NCBI RefSeq assembly: GCF_021228125.1
Contig: NZ_JAJQQS010000007.1
Location: 322,744-386,743 of the forward strand
From: Streptomyces albireticuli
GTDB taxonomy: Bacteria; Actinomycetota; Actinomycetes; Streptomycetales; Streptomycetaceae
Length of the DNA: 64,000 nt
Direction of reading: 5' to 3'
The stretch's first letter is position 1; every line of letters starts with the position of its first letter. Position numbers and translations under genes: made by a program. Of this stretch, positions 24,482 to 32,957 are shown one piece after another. The notes beneath the pieces are model-generated. The model worked only from the letters and a program-made list of their open reading frames with translations, did no database searches and was not told the origin of the DNA.

Positions 24482-24895
24482 ATGTACGAGCCAATCCGGA
24501 CGCAGTCGGTCCACAGCCTGGCCGCACAGCACTGGAGCAAGCGCGAGCTGCGTCATTCCCGCGAGGAGCAGCTGGACATCCGGCTCGCGGGGCACCTCAC
24601 CGCGCTGCTGACCGTCACCGACGAGCTCCGCGCCCTCGCGCCGTCCGGCGCGCTGGACGACGCCGCGGACCGCCTCGCCGATCTGATCACCCGTATGCGC
24701 GGCAGCTCCCCGCTCCGCGCGGCCCCGTCGTCGGACGGCGCCGCCCCCGCCCGTATCGACGCCCTCCACCAGCGGGCGCACCAGCTCGCCGGGCAGGCGC
24801 TGGTCGTGGCCGTGTCGGCGAAGGACACGGCCGGCGAGACCGTCGCCGCGGAGAGCCTGCGGGCACACGCGGCGGCGCTGGGCATCCCCGCCTGA
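24482..24895 (+). CDS. Conserved actinobacterial protein of unknown function
   Basis: 137 residues, soluble and largely helical. It has the recognisable stretch L-R-H-S-R-E-E-Q-L-D-I-R-L-A-G-H-L near 25-45, and a second helical half (85-135) after an Ala/Ser/Pro linker. No catalytic or metal motif is visible. The ribosome site AGGAGG lies 6 nt before the ATG. I know similar proteins from streptomycetes, where the function is not established. Its palindromic promoter suggests tight regulation. It is convergent with pckG. Confidence 0.75.
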   Translation: MYEPIRTQSVHSLAAQHWSKRELRHSREEQLDIRLAGHLTALLTVTDELRALAPSGALDDAADRLADLITRMRGSSPLRAAPSSDGAAPARIDALHQRAHQLAGQALVVAVSAKDTAGETVAAESLRAHAAALGIPA

Positions 24896-24917
24896 CCGGC
24901 GGGACCCGCTTCGCACA

Positions 24918-24944
24918 GGTGCTGGAGGCCGTGCCTCCAGCACC
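24918..24944. terminator. Bidirectional terminator
   Basis: A perfect 12-bp stem GGTGCTGGAGGC/GCCTCCAGCACC with a 3-nt loop between two convergent genes. Confidence 0.85.
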
Positions 24945-24953
24945 CTCCCCGCA

Positions 24954-26774
24954 TCAGCCCAGGCGCCGCACCAGCGCCCGGTACTCGTCCCACAGCTCCT
25001 TCGGCGTGTGCTCGCCGAAGGTTTCCAGGTGGCCGGGGATCAGCGAGGCCTCCTCGCGCCAGACCTCCTTGTCGACGGTCAGCAGGAAGTCGAGGTCGTC
25101 CGCGCCCAGGTCGAGGCCGTCCGTGTCGAGGGCCTCCTTCGTCGGCAGCACGCCGATCGGCGACTCGACGCCCTCCGCCGTGCCGTCCAGCCGCTCGACG
25201 ATCCACTTGAGCACCCGGCTGTTCTCACCGAAGCCCGGCCACACGAACCGGCCGTCCGCGTCCTTGCGGAACCAGTTCACGTAGTAGATCTTCGGCAGCT
25301 TCGCCTGGTCCTTGCCCTTGCCGACCTCGAGCCAGTGCCCCATGTAGTCGCCCATGTTGTAGCCGCAGAACGGCAGCATGGCGAAGGGGTCGCGGCGCAG
25401 CTCGCCGACCTTGCCCTCGGCGGCGGCGGTCTTCTCGGAGGCGACGTTGGCACCGAGGAAGACACCGTGCTGCCAGTCGAAGGACTCCGTCACCAGCGGC
25501 ACGGCCGAGGCACGGCGGCCACCGAAGAGGATCGCCGAGATCGGCACCCCCTTGGGGTCCTCCCACTCGGGCGCGATGATCGGGCACTGCGAGGCGGGGA
25601 CGGTGAAGCGGGCGTTGGGGTGGGCGGCGGGGGTGCCGCTCGCCGGAGTCCAGTCGTTGCCCTTCCAGTCCGTGAGGTGCGCGGGCGGCTCCTCCGTCAT
25701 GCCCTCCCACCACACGTCGCCGTCGTCGGTGAGGGCGACGTTGGTGAAGACGGAGTTGCCCCACATGGTCTTCATGGCGTTGGCGTTGGTGTGCTCGCCG
25801 GTGCCGGGCGCGACGCCGAAGAAGCCGGCCTCGGGGTTGATGGCGTAGAGCCGGCCGTCCTCGCCGAAGCGCATCCAGGCGATGTCGTCGCCGATGGTCT
25901 CGACCGTCCAGCCGGGGACCGTGGGCTCCAGCATGGCGAGGTTGGTCTTGCCGCAGGCGGAGGGGAAGGCGGCGGCCACGTACTTCGCCTCGCCGCGCGG
26001 CGGGGTGAGCTTGAGGATGAGCATGTGCTCGGCGAGCCAGCCCTCGTCACGGGCCATGACGGAGGCGATGCGCAGCGCGTAACACTTCTTGCCCAGCAGG
26101 GCGTTGCCGCCGTAGCCGGAGCCGTAGGACCAGATCTCGCGGTCCTCGGGGAAGTGCGAGATGTACTTGGTGGTGTTGCACGGCCACGGGACGTCGGCCT
26201 CGCCCTCGGCCAGCGGGGCGCCGAGCGTGTGCACGGCCTTGACGAAGAACCCGTCGGTGCCGAGCTCGTCGAGAACGGCCTGACCCATGCGGGTCATGGT
26301 GCGCATCGAGACGGCGACGTAGGCGGAGTCGGTGAGCTCCACGCCGATCGCGGACAGCGGCGAGCCGAGCGGGCCCATGCAGAACGGCACCACGTAGAGC
26401 GTGCGGCCGCGCATCGAGCCGCGGAAGACGCCCCGCTCCCCCGCGAAGATCTCCCGCATCTCGGCGGGCGCCTTCCAGTGGTTCGTCGGGCCGGCGTCGG
26501 ACTCCTTCTCGGAGCAGATGAACGTGCGGTCCTCGACGCGGGCGACGTCGCTCGGGTCGGAGGCGGCGTAGTACGAGTGGGGGCGCTTGACGGGGTCGAG
26601 CTTGCGGAAGGTGCCCTTGGCGACGAGCTCCTCGCACAGGCGCTCGTACTCGGCCTCGGAACCGTCGCACCAGACCACCTGGTCCGGCTGGGTGAGGGCG
26701 GCGATCTCGTCGACCCAGGAGATCAGCTCCTGGTGGTTGGTGAGGGTGGTGGGAGCCGCATTGCTGCGCGCCAC
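24954..26774 (-). CDS. pckG: Phosphoenolpyruvate carboxykinase (GTP)
   Basis: 606 residues, the normal length of GTP-dependent PEPCK. The kinase-1 P-loop F-P-S-A-C-G-K-T-N is near residues 271-279. The G-D-D-I-A-W-M metal site and the R-x-D/N-P-E-A-G-F-F-G-V-A-P-G-T-G region follow. The enzyme converts oxaloacetate and GTP to PEP, CO2 and GDP at the start of gluconeogenesis. The start is GTG (26774) with GGAC-GGAG upstream. It is monocistronic, flanked by a terminator downstream and a divergent gene upstream. Confidence 0.97.
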   Translation of the reverse strand: MARSNAAPTTLTNHQELISWVDEIAALTQPDQVVWCDGSEAEYERLCEELVAKGTFRKLDPVKRPHSYYAASDPSDVARVEDRTFICSEKESDAGPTNHWKAPAEMREIFAGERGVFRGSMRGRTLYVVPFCMGPLGSPLSAIGVELTDSAYVAVSMRTMTRMGQAVLDELGTDGFFVKAVHTLGAPLAEGEADVPWPCNTTKYISHFPEDREIWSYGSGYGGNALLGKKCYALRIASVMARDEGWLAEHMLILKLTPPRGEAKYVAAAFPSACGKTNLAMLEPTVPGWTVETIGDDIAWMRFGEDGRLYAINPEAGFFGVAPGTGEHTNANAMKTMWGNSVFTNVALTDDGDVWWEGMTEEPPAHLTDWKGNDWTPASGTPAAHPNARFTVPASQCPIIAPEWEDPKGVPISAILFGGRRASAVPLVTESFDWQHGVFLGANVASEKTAAAEGKVGELRRDPFAMLPFCGYNMGDYMGHWLEVGKGKDQAKLPKIYYVNWFRKDADGRFVWPGFGENSRVLKWIVERLDGTAEGVESPIGVLPTKEALDTDGLDLGADDLDFLLTVDKEVWREEASLIPGHLETFGEHTPKELWDEYRALVRRLG

Positions 26775-27010
26775 GATCGCTCCGTCCCGCCGGGGACCAC
26801 ACTGCCCCCGGCGTCAGATTTGAGGGTTGACGGACCTCGCCCTGTCGCCCGCTCGGTCCGCTGCTGTGGAAGGTGCCCCTTGGGGGCTGCGACCCAGACG
26901 CTTCGTGACCGCTCATCCGGTGCCGCCCGCACTCATTTGATCATCCGACTCCGCCCCGCTTCTGTCCAGGGGGCGCCCCCGTGACCATCGCCACGCGATA
27001 CTGATCCGTA
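26775..27010. promoter_or_regulatory. Divergent promoter region of pckG and the hemolysin III gene
   Basis: Together with the next site this makes a 265-nt gap with no gene. No clear pckG promoter hexamers were recognised. Confidence 0.3.
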
Positions 27011-27030
27011 ACTTACGGTGCCGTAGGTAC
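27011..27030 (+). promoter_or_regulatory. Palindrome overlapping the promoter of the hemolysin III gene
   Basis: TACGGTGCCGTA (27014-27025) is a perfect dyad with a 2-nt centre that extends with one mismatch to ACTTACGG/CCGTAGGT. It overlaps a TAGGTA element (27024-27029) lying only 10 nt before ATG 27040. No ribosome site is visible, so the transcript may be leaderless. The shape resembles TetR-family operators; the regulator is unknown. Confidence 0.4.
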
Positions 27031-27039
27031 CATGCCGCC

Positions 27040-27762
27040 ATGACTTCCGCGCCCGACGCAGCGCTTCCCGCGCAGCCCGCCCCCGCCGGCGCCGCGGCCG
27101 CCGCACCGCCCGGCCTCCCCCTGCCGAACGTCAAGCCGCGCCTGCGCGGCTGGCTGCACGCCGGGATGTTCCCCGCCGTCCTGATCTCCGGCGTGTTCCT
27201 GACCGCGCTCGCGGACAGCACCCGCGGCCGTATCGCCTGCGCGGTCTACGTGCTCTCCGCCTGTCTGCTGTTCGGCGTCAGCGCCCTCTACCACCGGGGG
27301 AACTGGAGCCCCAGGGTCAACGCCGTGCTCCGCCGGCTCGACCACGCCAACATCTTCCTGATCATCGCCGGCACCTATACGCCGCTGACCATGCTGCTCC
27401 TCCCCGACGGCAAGGGCCAGGTGCTGCTCTGGGCGGTCTGGGCGGCGGCCGCGGCGGGCATCGCCTTCCGCGTGTTCTGGGTCGGCGCGCCGCGCTGGCT
27501 CTACACCCCCTGCTACATCGCCATGGGCTGGGCCGCCGTCTTCTTCCTGCCGGACTTCCTGCGGAAGGGCGGCATCGCGGTGCTCGTCCTCGTGATCGTC
27601 GGCGGGCTGCTCTACAGCGTCGGCGGCGTCATCTACGGCATCAAGCGCCCCAACCCGTCCCCGCGCTGGTTCGGCTTCCACGAGGTCTTCCACTCGCTGA
27701 CGCTGGCGGCGTTCATCGTGCACTACGTGGGCATCTCGCTGGTCGCCTATACGCACGCCTGA
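27040..27762 (+). CDS. Hemolysin III / PAQR-family membrane protein
   Basis: 240 residues with a proline-rich cytoplasmic start and seven predicted membrane segments from about residue 45. Family motifs are visible: S-A-L-Y-H near 81-85, the D-H-A-N-I-F-L-I-I-A-G-T-Y-T-P segment, and H-E-V-F-H-S-L-T-L near the C-terminus with the His residues expected to bind metal. PAQR/YqfA/TrhA-type proteins act in membrane homeostasis; the hemolysin name is historical. It stands alone between pckG and a terminator. Confidence 0.9.
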   Translation: MTSAPDAALPAQPAPAGAAAAAPPGLPLPNVKPRLRGWLHAGMFPAVLISGVFLTALADSTRGRIACAVYVLSACLLFGVSALYHRGNWSPRVNAVLRRLDHANIFLIIAGTYTPLTMLLLPDGKGQVLLWAVWAAAAAGIAFRVFWVGAPRWLYTPCYIAMGWAAVFFLPDFLRKGGIAVLVLVIVGGLLYSVGGVIYGIKRPNPSPRWFGFHEVFHSLTLAAFIVHYVGISLVAYTHA

Positions 27763-27812
27763 GCCGGCCCCGGCGCGAACCGCCCCGGGGCACCCACCCC
27801 CGCAGCCCCCAG

Positions 27813-27839
27813 GGCCGCGACCTCGACGAGGTCGCGGCC
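27813..27839 (+). terminator. Terminator after the hemolysin III gene
   Basis: A perfect 12-bp stem GGCCGCGACCTC/GAGGTCGCGGCC with a 3-nt loop, 50 nt after the stop. Confidence 0.85.
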
Positions 27840-27967
27840 TTCGCCGTTTCCGGGGCACGCGCCGAAGGCCGCACCGGGGCACGCACCGGAGAAAGGCGCG
27901 ATGCCCGCCACGCGCGCCCCTCCCTCGCGCACGCCCCCGCCGGGCACACCGAAAAGCCGGGACCCGA

Positions 27968-28011
27968 TTGACAGCCTCCATCTTTTGAGAGTTACTTTCA
28001 TTTGACTCTCA
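27968..28011 (+). promoter_or_regulatory. MFS-TetR operon promoter with inverted-repeat operator
   Basis: A perfect TTGACA -35 (27968-27973) and a TACTTT -10 (27993-27998, 19-nt spacer) overlap an inverted repeat: TGAGAGT (27986-27992) and ACTCTCA (28005-28011), perfect 7-bp arms 12 nt apart. Autorepression by the TetR gene of the same operon is the simplest reading. Confidence 0.65.
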
Positions 28012-28029
28012 CTCTCCCGGAGGTGTGTC

Positions 28030-29592
28030 TTGAGTACCCCGCTCGCACCCGGCGCCGAGGCCGGACCCCGGCTCGACCCGCGCCGCTGGTGGGCCCTGGG
28101 CGCCCTGGTCGCCTGCATGCTGGTCCTCGGCTTCGACGGCACGATCCTCAACGTGGCCCTGCCCGTGATGGCCACCCAGCTCGGCGCCGACACCGGCGAA
28201 CAGCAGTGGATCGCCAACTCCTACTTCGTCGTCTTCGCCGCCCTGATGCTCCCCGCGGGCCTGCTGGGCGACCGCTTCGGCCGCCGGCGGATGCTCCTGA
28301 CCGGGCTCGCGATCTTCCTCGCGGGTTCCCTGCTCGGCGTCTTCGTCGACACCCCGGGCCTGGTCATCGCGGCCCGCTCGGTCCTCGGCGTCGGCGGCGC
28401 GCTGATCATGCCGCTGGCCATGGCCGTACTGCCCACCCTCTTCCCGCCCGAGGAGCGCACCAAGGCCGTGGGCGCCGTCTCCGCCGCCTCCGCGCTGGGC
28501 ATGCCGCTCGGCCCGATCGTCGGCGGCTGGCTGCTCGACCACTTCTGGTGGGGCTCGATCTTCCTGATCAACGTCCCGCTGGTGCTGCTCGGCATCGCCG
28601 CCTGCGTCTTCCTGCTCCCGGAGACCCACGACCCGTCCTCCCCCAAGGTCGACACCGTCTCCACCGCGCTCACCGTGACCGGCCTCGGCGCCTTCGTCTT
28701 CGCCCTCAACGAGGGCCCCACCCGCGGCTGGGGCTCCGGCTTCGTGCTCGGCTCGCTCGTCCTGGCCGTGCTGCTGCTGGCCGGCCTGGTCCTGCGCGAG
28801 CGGCGGCGCGCCCGGCCGATGCTCGACCTCGCCCTCCTGCGCCACCGCGGCTTCCTGTGGAGCACGATCGCGGCGTCCCTGGTCTCCTTCACCCTCATGG
28901 GCCTGCTGTTCGTGCTGCCCACCTACCTCCAGGCCGTGCTGGGCCTGGACGCCTTCGGCACGGGCCTGCGGATGATGCCGATGATGGGTGGCCTGCTGGT
29001 GGCGGCCAAGGCCGCCGGACCGCTCGTAGGCAAGTTCGGGCCGCGCCCCGTCATCACCGGCGCCCTGTTCGTCATGGCCGTCGCCGGACTGCTCGGCAGC
29101 CGTACGGACATCCACGACGGCTACGGCTGGACCGCGCTGTGGCTGACCCTCGCCGGATTCGGCTTCGGCTTCGGGATCATCCCCGCCATGGACGGCGCCC
29201 TGGGCGCCCTGCCCCGCGACCGCGCGGGCAACGGATCCGGACTGCTGATGACGCTGCGCCAGGTCGCCGGGGCCGTCGGCATCGCGGTCCTCGGCAGCCT
29301 GATCGCCGGGGCCTACACCGCACGGCTCGACACCACCGGGCTGCCGCCCGCCGCGGCCGACGCCGCGTCGGACTCCCTCGGCCGCGCCCACCAGGTGGCC
29401 GCCGAGCTGGGCAGCGAGGCCCTGGCCCGCTCGGCGGACAGCGCCTATCTGCACGGCATGGACCTCGCGCTGCTCGTCTGCGCGGTCTCCGGCATCGCCG
29501 CCGCGATGCTCACCGCCGCCTTCCTGCCCGACGGGCGCGGCAAGGAGGCCACCGGGGACCACGGCGTGGTCCCCGAGAAGGTCGATGCCTGA
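28030..29592 (+). CDS. MFS drug exporter, DHA2 (14-helix) family
   Basis: 520 residues from a TTG start with GGAGG 8 nt upstream. Fourteen membrane segments are predicted. Motif A (G-x-L-G-D-R-F-G-R-R-R) follows helix 2, and the D-G-T-I-L-N-V-A-L-P segment in helix 1 is typical of EmrB/QacA-type proton-driven drug exporters. Substrates are unknown. Its stop overlaps the start of a TetR gene, and the shared promoter has a TetR-like operator, so induction by an exported compound is likely. Confidence 0.92.
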   Translation: MSTPLAPGAEAGPRLDPRRWWALGALVACMLVLGFDGTILNVALPVMATQLGADTGEQQWIANSYFVVFAALMLPAGLLGDRFGRRRMLLTGLAIFLAGSLLGVFVDTPGLVIAARSVLGVGGALIMPLAMAVLPTLFPPEERTKAVGAVSAASALGMPLGPIVGGWLLDHFWWGSIFLINVPLVLLGIAACVFLLPETHDPSSPKVDTVSTALTVTGLGAFVFALNEGPTRGWGSGFVLGSLVLAVLLLAGLVLRERRRARPMLDLALLRHRGFLWSTIAASLVSFTLMGLLFVLPTYLQAVLGLDAFGTGLRMMPMMGGLLVAAKAAGPLVGKFGPRPVITGALFVMAVAGLLGSRTDIHDGYGWTALWLTLAGFGFGFGIIPAMDGALGALPRDRAGNGSGLLMTLRQVAGAVGIAVLGSLIAGAYTARLDTTGLPPAAADAASDSLGRAHQVAAELGSEALARSADSAYLHGMDLALLVCAVSGIAAAMLTAAFLPDGRGKEATGDHGVVPEKVDA

Positions 29593-30226
29593 GAATGCTG
29601 CCATGGCCTCCGCAGAAACCTCCTCCGCCGCGACGCCCGGGCCCCGGCTCGGGCTGCGCGAGCGGAAGAAGATCCAGACCCGTCAGGCGATCCGCCGCGC
29701 CGCCTACCGGCTCTTCGAGAAGCAGGGGTACGACGCGACCCCGGTCGACCAGATCGCCGAGGCCGCCGACGTCTCCCCCAGCACGGTCTTCCGCTACTTC
29801 CCCACCAAGGACGACATCGTCCTGACCGACGAGTACGACCCGCTGCTGGAGGCGGCGATCCGGGCCCGGCCGATGAGCGAGTCACCGGTCGAGGCCATCC
29901 GGCAGGGGGTCCTCTCCTCGATGCGCCACGTCATCGACAGCGACATCGCCGAGCTCAAGCAGCGGACCAGACTCGTCAGCGAGGTGCCCTCGCTGCGCGG
30001 CAGGCAGGCCGAGGGCATGGGCGAGTCGGCGCGGATGCTCTGTGGCGTGCTGGCCGAGCGCACCGGCCGCCCGGCCGACGACCTGGAGCTGCGGGTCGTC
30101 ATCGCCGCCGTGCTCGCGGCGATGCACGAGGCCCTGATGCGCTGGGTCGAGCGGGGCCAGGCCGAGGACCTCATCGCGCTCATCAGCCGCACGCTGGACG
30201 TCCTCGACCGGGGCCTCACGCTCTGA
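29585..30226 (+). CDS. TetR-family repressor
   Basis: 213 residues. The N-terminal helix-turn-helix (about 30-75) includes A-A-Y-R-L-F-E-K-Q-G-Y-D-A-T-P-V-D-Q-I and V-S-P-S-T-V-F-R-Y-F. The C-terminal part is an all-helical ligand-binding domain of the acyl/MftR-like type. The start overlaps the exporter stop by 8 nt; a second ATG at 29603 is possible. It probably represses the exporter operon through the inverted repeat at 27986-28011. Confidence 0.92.
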   Translation: MPENAAMASAETSSAATPGPRLGLRERKKIQTRQAIRRAAYRLFEKQGYDATPVDQIAEAADVSPSTVFRYFPTKDDIVLTDEYDPLLEAAIRARPMSESPVEAIRQGVLSSMRHVIDSDIAELKQRTRLVSEVPSLRGRQAEGMGESARMLCGVLAERTGRPADDLELRVVIAAVLAAMHEALMRWVERGQAEDLIALISRTLDVLDRGLTL

Positions 30227-30237
30227 GCGGGAACGGC

Positions 30238-30435
30238 TGAACCGGCGGAACCACCGATCCCTCCGAGGACCGCTGCCGGAACGGCCGCCGCTCCGAGGAC
30301 CACCGCCGGAACAGCCGCCCCTCGGAGGAGCACCGCCGGAACAGCCGATCCCCCAGAGGACCACGGGCCGGGACGGCCGATCCCCGAGAGGACCACAGGC
30401 CGGAACGGCCGATCCCCGGGAGCCACCGCCCGGAC
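30238..30435. repeat. Imperfect tandem repeat of about 32 bp
   Basis: Five to six degenerate copies of a unit like GGACCACCGCCGGAACGGCC followed by GATCCCCGAGA fill the space between the convergent TetR and DUF255 genes. No hairpin terminator stands out; the GGCC-rich units may form weak alternative hairpins. Confidence 0.75.
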
Positions 30436-30450
30436 GGGTCCCGGCGCGCG

Positions 30451-32529
30451 CTACTCCCTCGCCGCCAGGCTCGCCGCCAGCACCGCCGGGTCGTCCGTCG
30501 GCCTCCGGCAGGTGAAGTCCCGGCAGACGTACGCGGCCGGCCGGCCGTCGAGGAGCGAACGCCCGGAGAGCAGCGGCACCTCCTCCGAGCCGGCCTCGCC
30601 CACGGCGACCGCCAGCCCGGGGGCCGTCGACAGCAGGGCGGTGCGGTGCAGGGCGAGCGTCGCCGGGTGGTCCTGCGGGCCGACGACGGCGACCTCTCGG
30701 GGCCCGTCCAGCAGCGCCTCGGCGGTGGCCAGACCCCAGCTGATGAAGCGCGGCGCCTTCGGGCCGAGCACCCGCACCACCCCGAGCGCGCGCTCCGCCG
30801 CCTCCCGGTGCGGGGCGCTGCCGGTGTAGGCGGCGTACGTCAGCAGGGCGCCGCAGGCGGCCGTCCAGCCGGAGGGCGTCGCGGTGTCCGTGGGGTCCTG
30901 CGGACGGCGGATCAGGGCCTCGGCGTCGTCGGCGGTGTCGAAGAAGCCGCCGTCCTCGCCCCGGAAGTGGGCCAGGACGGAGTCCAGCAGCAGCCCCGCG
31001 AAGTCCGCCCACACCCCTTCGCCGGTGACCGCGGTGAGCGTGAGGAAGCCCTCGGCCACGTCCGCGTAGTCCTCCAGGACGCCGGCGTGGGCGCCCGCCA
31101 CCCCGTCCAGGGAGGTGCGGAACAGCCGCGCGTGCCAGTCCATATGGGTGCGGACGAGCAGATCGGCGGCGTCCGTCGCGGCCTGCACGAGATCCGGGCG
31201 GTCGAAATACGCGCCGGTCTCCGCCAGCGCGGCGATCGCCAAGCCGTTCCAGGCGGCCACGATCTTGTCGTCCCGGCCGGGGCGGGGCCGGGTCTCCCGG
31301 GCCGCCAGCAGCTTGCGCCGCACGGCGGCGAGCCGCCCCGCCTCCAGCAGGACCTCGGTGTCCGGCAGCTGGAGGACCGAGGCACCCTCCTCGAACGTGC
31401 CCTCCTTGGTCACCCCGAAGTGGGCGGCGGCCAGCTCGCCGTCCTCCTCGCCCAGGACCTCCCGCAGCCGCGCCGGCGTCCACACGTAGAAGGCGCCCTC
31501 GGCGTGCGCCCCGGTTCCGTCGTCGCTGTCGGCGTCCAGCGCCGACGCGAAACCGCCCTGATCGGTGCGCATCTCGCGGACCAGGAAGTCGGCCGTCTCC
31601 AGGGCGACCCGGCGGGCGAGCCCCGATCCGGTGGCCCGCCACAGGTGCGCGTACACCCGGCAGAGCAGGGCGTTGTCGTAGAGCATCTTCTCGAAGTGGG
31701 GCACCGTCCACGTGGCGTCCACCGCGTACCGGGCGAAGCCGCCGCCGAGCTGGTCGTAGATCCCGCCGCGGGCCATGGCCTCGCAGGTGGCCTCCACCAT
31801 CTGGAGGGCGGCCTCGGAGCCCGTACGGGCGTGGTGGCGGAGCAGGAACTCCAGGGTCATGGACGGCGGGAACTTCGGGGCGCCGCCGAAGCCGCCGCGC
31901 ACGGCGTCGAAGTCGCGGGTGAGCCCCATCAGGGCCTGGTGGAGCTCCTCGGGGCCGGGCGGCCGGGGCACGGAGCCGGCCCCCTCGTCCTCGCCGTCGG
32001 CGTCCTCCTCGGCGAGGCTCAGCGTGAGGGTGCGCTCCGACAGATCGCGGACGATCCGCCCGGCGACCTCGCCGACCTCCTCCCGGCGGTCGGCCCACGC
32101 GGCCCGGACGCCCTCCAGCACCTGCGGGAAGGACGCGGTGCCGTGCCGGGGCTCGGGCGGGAAGTACGTGCCGAAGTAGAACGGCTCGGCCCCGGGGGTG
32201 AGGAAGACCGTCATGGGCCAGCCGCCGTGGCCGGTGGCCGCCTGCACGGCCTCCATATAGACCGCGTCGACGTCCGGGCGCTCCTCGCGGTCGACCTTGA
32301 CCGCGACGAAGTGCTCGTTGAGGAACGCGGCGGTGTCGTCGTCCTCGAAGGACTCGTGCGCCATCACATGGCACCAGTGACAGCTGGAGTACCCGACGCT
32401 CAGCAGCACGGGCACATCGCGCCGCCGGGCCTCCTCGAAGGCCTCGGGCGACCACGGCCACCAGTCCACCGGATTCCCGGCGTGCTGGAGGAGGTACGGG
32501 GACGTCTCATGCGCCAGGCGGTTCGGCAT
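30451..32529 (-). CDS. Thioredoxin-like DUF255 protein (YyaL/SPATA20 family)
   Basis: 692 residues. The N-terminal thioredoxin-like DUF255 domain has N-P-V-D-W-W-P-W and the S-S-C-H-W-C-H redox motif (Cys-50, Cys-53). The remainder is an (alpha/alpha)6 glycosidase-like barrel (about 210-600), as in the human SPATA20 homologue. The function is unknown even in model organisms. The ATG at 32529 is preferred because GGAAGG lies 9 nt upstream; the ATG at 32538 would be directly against that site. Confidence 0.9.
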   Translation of the reverse strand: MPNRLAHETSPYLLQHAGNPVDWWPWSPEAFEEARRRDVPVLLSVGYSSCHWCHVMAHESFEDDDTAAFLNEHFVAVKVDREERPDVDAVYMEAVQAATGHGGWPMTVFLTPGAEPFYFGTYFPPEPRHGTASFPQVLEGVRAAWADRREEVGEVAGRIVRDLSERTLTLSLAEEDADGEDEGAGSVPRPPGPEELHQALMGLTRDFDAVRGGFGGAPKFPPSMTLEFLLRHHARTGSEAALQMVEATCEAMARGGIYDQLGGGFARYAVDATWTVPHFEKMLYDNALLCRVYAHLWRATGSGLARRVALETADFLVREMRTDQGGFASALDADSDDGTGAHAEGAFYVWTPARLREVLGEEDGELAAAHFGVTKEGTFEEGASVLQLPDTEVLLEAGRLAAVRRKLLAARETRPRPGRDDKIVAAWNGLAIAALAETGAYFDRPDLVQAATDAADLLVRTHMDWHARLFRTSLDGVAGAHAGVLEDYADVAEGFLTLTAVTGEGVWADFAGLLLDSVLAHFRGEDGGFFDTADDAEALIRRPQDPTDTATPSGWTAACGALLTYAAYTGSAPHREAAERALGVVRVLGPKAPRFISWGLATAEALLDGPREVAVVGPQDHPATLALHRTALLSTAPGLAVAVGEAGSEEVPLLSGRSLLDGRPAAYVCRDFTCRRPTDDPAVLAASLAARE

Positions 32530-32662
32530 GCCCCCCATCCTTCCCCAACCCGGCCCGATCGGTGAGTTGTCCACAGGCTTGATCGGGACACGGCGCCCGG
32601 AAGGAGGACGGGGCGCGAAGGAGCACGCGGGGGAGCGGCCGGGCGCGGGCACGCCCGAAGGC

Positions 32663-32687
32663 GGCCGCGGCCCGGTGGGCCACGGCC
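32663..32687 (-). terminator. Hairpin after the mca operon
   Basis: GGCCGCGGCCC (32663-32673) pairs with GGGCCACGGCC (32677-32687) with one mismatch and a 3-nt loop, 33 nt beyond the stop of the small membrane protein. Confidence 0.6.
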
Positions 32688-32719
32688 GTGTCAGGGGCGG
32701 AGGGCCCCGGTCCGGGCGC

Positions 32720-32953
32720 TCAGGCGCCGGTGCCGCTCGCGGCGGCGGCCCCCTTGGCGGCCGCCGGCGTCTCCTCCGGGGCCTCCTCGAAGTCCACCTT
32801 CTTCATGTGCTTGTTCATGCTCTTCATCAGCAGCCAGACGGCACCGCCGATCAAGGCGAAGACAACGAAACCGAGCACACCGGGAGTGACCTTGTTCTGG
32901 TCAAGCTCCGCGGCGAGCGGCACCAGGTGCGTGAGCGCGGGGGAGGTCGTCAT
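32720..32953 (-). CDS. Small membrane protein downstream of mca
   Basis: 77 residues. A short outside segment, one membrane helix (about 25-44), a basic patch (M-K-S-M-N-K-H-M-K-K) and an acidic to Ala-rich cytoplasmic tail make a single-span, N-out topology likely. It begins 4 nt after the mca stop and is therefore co-expressed with it. Equivalent proteins accompany mca in other streptomycetes; the function is unknown. Confidence 0.8.
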   Translation of the reverse strand: MTTSPALTHLVPLAAELDQNKVTPGVLGFVVFALIGGAVWLLMKSMNKHMKKVDFEEAPEETPAAAKGAAAASGTGA

Positions 32954-32957
32954 GGGG

